Shown here: positions 61,772 through 64,000 of the stretch, one piece after another | Layout of the letters: every line of letters starts with the position of its first letter | Numbering within the stretch: the first letter of the stretch is position 1 | Source of the DNA: Pseudomonas resinovorans NBRC 106553 | Lineage (GTDB): Bacteria; Pseudomonadota; Gammaproteobacteria; Pseudomonadales; Pseudomonadaceae | Assembly (NCBI RefSeq): GCF_000412695.1 | Contig: NC_021499.1 | Span: forward strand, 2,046,001-2,110,000 | Length of the DNA: 64,000 bases | Direction of reading: 5' to 3' | The notes under the pieces: model-generated | What the model was told of the DNA's origin: nothing | What the model saw: the letters and a program-made list of their open reading frames with translations, nothing else | The model's database searches: none | Position numbers and translations under genes: made by a program

Positions 61772-62494
61772 ATGGAAAGCAAACGTACTTGGATATGGGC
61801 GGGACTTGGCGTCCTTGTGCTTGCCACTCTTGTAACTGCCCTACCGTGGATTGGGAACTTTCACAATCACCTGTGGAGCGACGACCCCGCCCACTGGGGC
61901 CAGTTTGGCGACTACATCGGCGGAACACTCGCAACGATCCTTGCAGCCCTTAGCTTCGGCGGCTTGATGTTGAACGTGATTCAGCAAAACCAAGCTATGC
62001 GGAAGGAGTGGCAGCTTCGTGATGACGAGAGCTACGTAAAGCAAGCCGTTGTTTGTTTGGAGCGGGCCTTTAGCAAGGTTAGGCCGAATCCAAATCGAAG
62101 CTTTCCCCTGAGAAGCCGATTGCTATGGCTAGAGTGCGCGCGACTCATTCTGACAGCCGAATCAATGGCGAATAACATTAAAACCGCTGGCTTCAAGGCG
62201 ATGTACGAAAGCGAGCGTGAACATTGGCGGGGGCAGTTCAGAAACTTGTTCGACCCAGAAAATGAGATGTTTTTAGTATCCAATTTACCTACTTACTTTG
62301 AAAAAGGTAAATATGGCGATGAAGCATTGGAGCATAATTCTGTATACGTCATTTACGAATTCATGACTTGGCAAGATGAACAGCCAGACCCGATAAAAAC
62401 CATCGACTACAAATGGAACCTAAAAAGAATCCTCCATGGTTATCGTGGAGCAAGGGAATACTTGCATAAATTTGATAAAAGTCTAAAAGACTAA
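61772..62494 (+). CDS. Putative phage-abortive-infection type membrane protein (PutAbiC-like)
   Basis: 240 aa from ATG 61772 (TTG 61754 also in frame). Two membrane helices near the N-terminus: IWAGLGVLVLATLVTALPWI and, after FGDYIGGTLATILAALSFGG, the second. The FGD-x-IGGTL pattern followed by a polar cytoplasmic helical region is characteristic of the putative AbiC-like family annotated as phage abortive infection proteins. The soluble part contains LERAFSKVRPNPN and TYFEKGKYGDEALE. Function in defence is inferred from family name and island location; the family is weakly characterised. Confidence 0.6.
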   Translation: MESKRTWIWAGLGVLVLATLVTALPWIGNFHNHLWSDDPAHWGQFGDYIGGTLATILAALSFGGLMLNVIQQNQAMRKEWQLRDDESYVKQAVVCLERAFSKVRPNPNRSFPLRSRLLWLECARLILTAESMANNIKTAGFKAMYESEREHWRGQFRNLFDPENEMFLVSNLPTYFEKGKYGDEALEHNSVYVIYEFMTWQDEQPDPIKTIDYKWNLKRILHGYRGAREYLHKFDKSLKD

Positions 62495-62499
62495 TAACA

Positions 62500-62532
62500 A
62501 AAAGCCCCGGTATTCGCAGGGGCTTGCTTTTA
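62500..62532. terminator. Bidirectional terminator after the PutAbiC-like gene
   Basis: AAAAAGCCCCGG, loop, CAGGGGCTTGCTTTT between convergent genes. Confidence 0.8.
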
Positions 62533-62537
62533 CACTA

Positions 62538-62741
62538 TCAATAATCCAGAAGCTTCCTGCCTGCTGGGAGCAAGCGTATCTCCATAAACTCGCCGCCATC
62601 GTCATCTGAGGCGTCTACAGCGGCAACATAACCGCCTTCATACATTTCTTTGAGTAGCTTGAAATCCTTGTGGGATGCATTGATGCAATCCGGGAAAGTG
62701 CCTTCTGCAATGGACTCTGCAATGGGGTAATAGGCTTTCAT
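62538..62741 (-). CDS. Small acidic protein, 67 aa
   Basis: ATG 62741 with GGAGAC upstream. Short soluble protein (YPIAESIAEGTFPDCINASH start; LKEMYEGGYVAAVDASDDD...RLLPAGRKLLDY end). The layout, helix then a strand pair then LLPAGRKLL, resembles a minimal winged helix of phage-type proteins, but this is weak. Function unknown. Confidence 0.6.
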   Translation of the reverse strand: MKAYYPIAESIAEGTFPDCINASHKDFKLLKEMYEGGYVAAVDASDDDGGEFMEIRLLPAGRKLLDY

Positions 62742-62868
62742 GGGGCTGTCTCCAGTGTGGTTGGGCCTGCTTACGTCAACACAATTAAGTTGACGGTTCA
62801 AACGTTGACGTAAGTGTCATCTTGGAAATCTATAAAATTCCACTTTTGGCACGCCGTTTTCCAGAGAA

Positions 62869-62898
62869 TGAAAAGCCCCGACACTTGGTCGGGGCTTT
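62869..62898. terminator. Bidirectional terminator
   Basis: GAAAAGCCCCGAC, ACTTG, GTCGGGGCTTTTC; ends the leftward gene at 62901. Confidence 0.85.
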
Positions 62899-62900
62899 TC

Positions 62901-63125
62901 TTATTGCTTAACAGGCTGTCGGAATCCGCGAATAACCCACACAACCAACCATCCCACCACTTGCATTCCAGCCACACCGATGATCCCCCAGAGGATGAAA
63001 GCGTCATCCTTTCCGCCACCCCACATCACATTTTCGATGTAGACGAACAAACCGAACAGGTAGATCAACGAAGCCAACACCCACAGTCTGAACCAACCTT
63101 TACGACTATTTATGTTAAAGCTCAT
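62901..63125 (-). CDS. Small two-TM membrane protein, 74 aa
   Basis: ATG 63125, with GGGAGGGG upstream. Two hydrophobic stretches (LWVLASLIYLFGLFVYIENV and AFILWGIIGVAGMQVVGWLVV, as regions) and a basic tail (IRGFRQPVKQ). Unknown small membrane protein. Confidence 0.65.
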   Translation of the reverse strand: MSFNINSRKGWFRLWVLASLIYLFGLFVYIENVMWGGGKDDAFILWGIIGVAGMQVVGWLVVWVIRGFRQPVKQ

Positions 63126-63841
63126 GGATTCCCCTCCCTACGGGTTTGGGGATTATGACTTAACCCTGAATGGAAGGGAATGGCTCTGGCCAGCGCTATA
63201 TGAACGTGTAGAGAGGTCAGCGATAATTGCGCTCTACATGCAGGGTTAAGTGAATGCATTCAGAATGGGTTCAGCTTGTAGATCAGAGGATGCGACCTAT
63301 GCAGCCATGCTTGAGCGAAGCGAGGTGCTGCATATGTTTGTCCGTCTCTATGCGTGCATTGGGTCACGTATCAAGTCCATGATGCTGCCATCATGCGTTG
63401 AAGGATACACTCCCATAGAGCATTTATCAGAAGGCGAGCCGGGGTACAAATGTACCAATCCCCGGCCCACAGAGCCCTTATATTTGTAATTCATGGTCGG
63501 GCGACCATGCACTACGAATGAGGCGTTTACATTTACTAGGGGGTAACCGAGGGGCTCTTCGCCCCCGCCCTCGGGCGCCCTCGCGGGTCGGGAGGATGGC
63601 CCTGCTAGGGCGAGTTAATACTCTGTGTAGTGCGTATCAAATCGGATGACGGAAGGTCATTTAATTCGATACATTTATAGTATTTGGGATTTCAAAGAGA
63701 GATGTACCACCCATGCGGATCTCGCTTCGCTTCAGTCATGACCGCATGATCAGATGCTTTCTATATCTGTCGTTAAATAGTTTTACAGTTGACAGCGAGG
63801 ACAACCTTTGTCGGATGTCCCCTTCTATATCTGTCGTTAAT
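63126..63841. other. Gap with structured elements
   Basis: Contains the palindrome CATGGTCG-G-GCGACCATG (63492-63508 region), a GC-rich segment 63547-63580 that can fold (CCGAGGGG with CCCTCGG), and an 18-bp direct repeat TTCTATATCTGTCGTTAA at 63759-63776 and 63823-63840. Two short ORFs on the plus strand (79 and 86 codons) are not convincing. Confidence 0.5.
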
Positions 63842-64000
63842 TCAAGCTATCAAGAATTCCGGTGTATCGTCGCAGAATTCATACACATCATCGAATCCGC
63901 ATATGCCAATTTCTTGCTCCAATTGCACCAGCGTAGCCGGATGACGGTCGAGGTAGAGGGTAATTCCACCTAATGCAACGCTTGCTGCCTTCACGAGACG
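63842..64000 (-). CDS. Partial gene, C-terminal 52 residues (5' end outside window)
   Basis: Minus-strand frame open to the window edge, ending at TGA 63842. The visible end reads like coding sequence (ALGGITLYLDRHPATLVQLE, then CGFDDVYEFCDDTPEFLIA). It is too short to name. The direct repeat copy ends just beyond its stop. Confidence 0.5.
   Translation of the reverse strand, partial: RLVKAASVALGGITLYLDRHPATLVQLEQEIGICGFDDVYEFCDDTPEFLIA

Larger units (their letters stand above)
57714..64000. mobile_element. Accessory island inserted behind ffs (right end outside window)
   Basis: From here the base composition drops visibly (AT-rich genes at 58034-58830), core synteny stops, and genes become small and unknown, with a serine recombinase. 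In related genomes dnaX follows ffs; it is not reached by 64000. The palindrome TTAGGT-AC-ACCTAA at 57744-57757 lies near the left border. No repeated copy of the ffs end is visible, so the right att site must lie outside. Confidence 0.65.

Noticed and set aside
61537..61827. 96-codon minus-strand ORF ending with ATGA overlap on a longer recombinase frame
   Set aside because: The recombinase start is at 61426 with a clear ribosome site; the ORF lies over the promoter region of two genes and looks non-coding.
63250..63489. 79-codon plus-strand ORF
   Set aside because: GTG start, no ribosome site, translation without pattern.
63713..63973. 86-codon plus-strand ORF
   Set aside because: Spans the direct repeats and is opposite a better minus-strand frame running off the window.

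Overview
The window is high-GC, gene-dense chromosomal DNA of a Pseudomonas (Gammaproteobacteria). The gene content and order support this: a lapA/lapG/lapD biofilm locus, gcl-hyi-glxR-ttuD-pyk, a purine-to-glyoxylate cluster running uacT-like/puuD/allA/uraD/puuE/hiuH/gclR/guaD/xdhCBA, then gntR-smc-zipA-ligA and ffs. This follows the order I know from P. putida and P. aeruginosa. The species cannot be fixed from the sequence alone.

Layout. 1-6616: C-terminal part of a giant RTX/VWA adhesin with its periplasmic protease LapG and c-di-GMP receptor LapD. 6680-15405: housekeeping and miscellaneous genes (YbaN-like, YecA-like, RecQ, DUF2804, MarR plus MFS pump, FimV-like). 15882-23487: urea transporter, then the leftward glyoxylate-to-pyruvate operon gcl-hyi-glxR-ttuD-pyk. 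23849-31164: GlcG-like protein, TetR regulator, moaA, 8-oxoguanine deaminase, orphan solute-binding protein and two convergent Tsx-type porins. 31344-46982: the purine catabolic genes from purine permeases and xanthine dehydrogenase down to ureidoglycolate lyase. 47480-57678: a second GntR regulator, SMC, ZipA, LigA, HU, a chemoreceptor and the 4.5S RNA gene ffs. From about 57.7 kb to the end: an AT-richer accessory island directly behind ffs, with small unknown genes, a serine recombinase, a predicted PutAbiC-like membrane protein and several small membrane proteins.

How it works together. Purines enter through the Tsx-like channels and NCS2 permeases. Guanine deaminase and xanthine dehydrogenase (with XdhC, and perhaps molybdopterin from the local MoaA) give urate. 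PuuD, HiuH, UraD and PuuE open the rings to allantoate, and AllA releases glyoxylate and urea from ureidoglycolate. Gcl, Hyi, GlxR, TtuD and Pyk carry glyoxylate to pyruvate. The allantoicase usually found between uraD and allA is absent here.

Two palindromic motifs tie these transcription units together. TTGTATACAA or TTGTGTACAA lies upstream of gcl, tetR/moaA, the tsx-side transcript, puuE, hiuH, the NCS2 permease gene and gclR, and fits the local GclR-type regulator. TGAC-N6-GTCA overlaps the predicted -35 boxes of gcl and xdhA and recurs near the permease gene. Dispersed GC-rich inverted repeats with GAATTCATTCGC, GTAGCCCGGAT or GTAGGATGGGTT arms fill many intergenic gaps.
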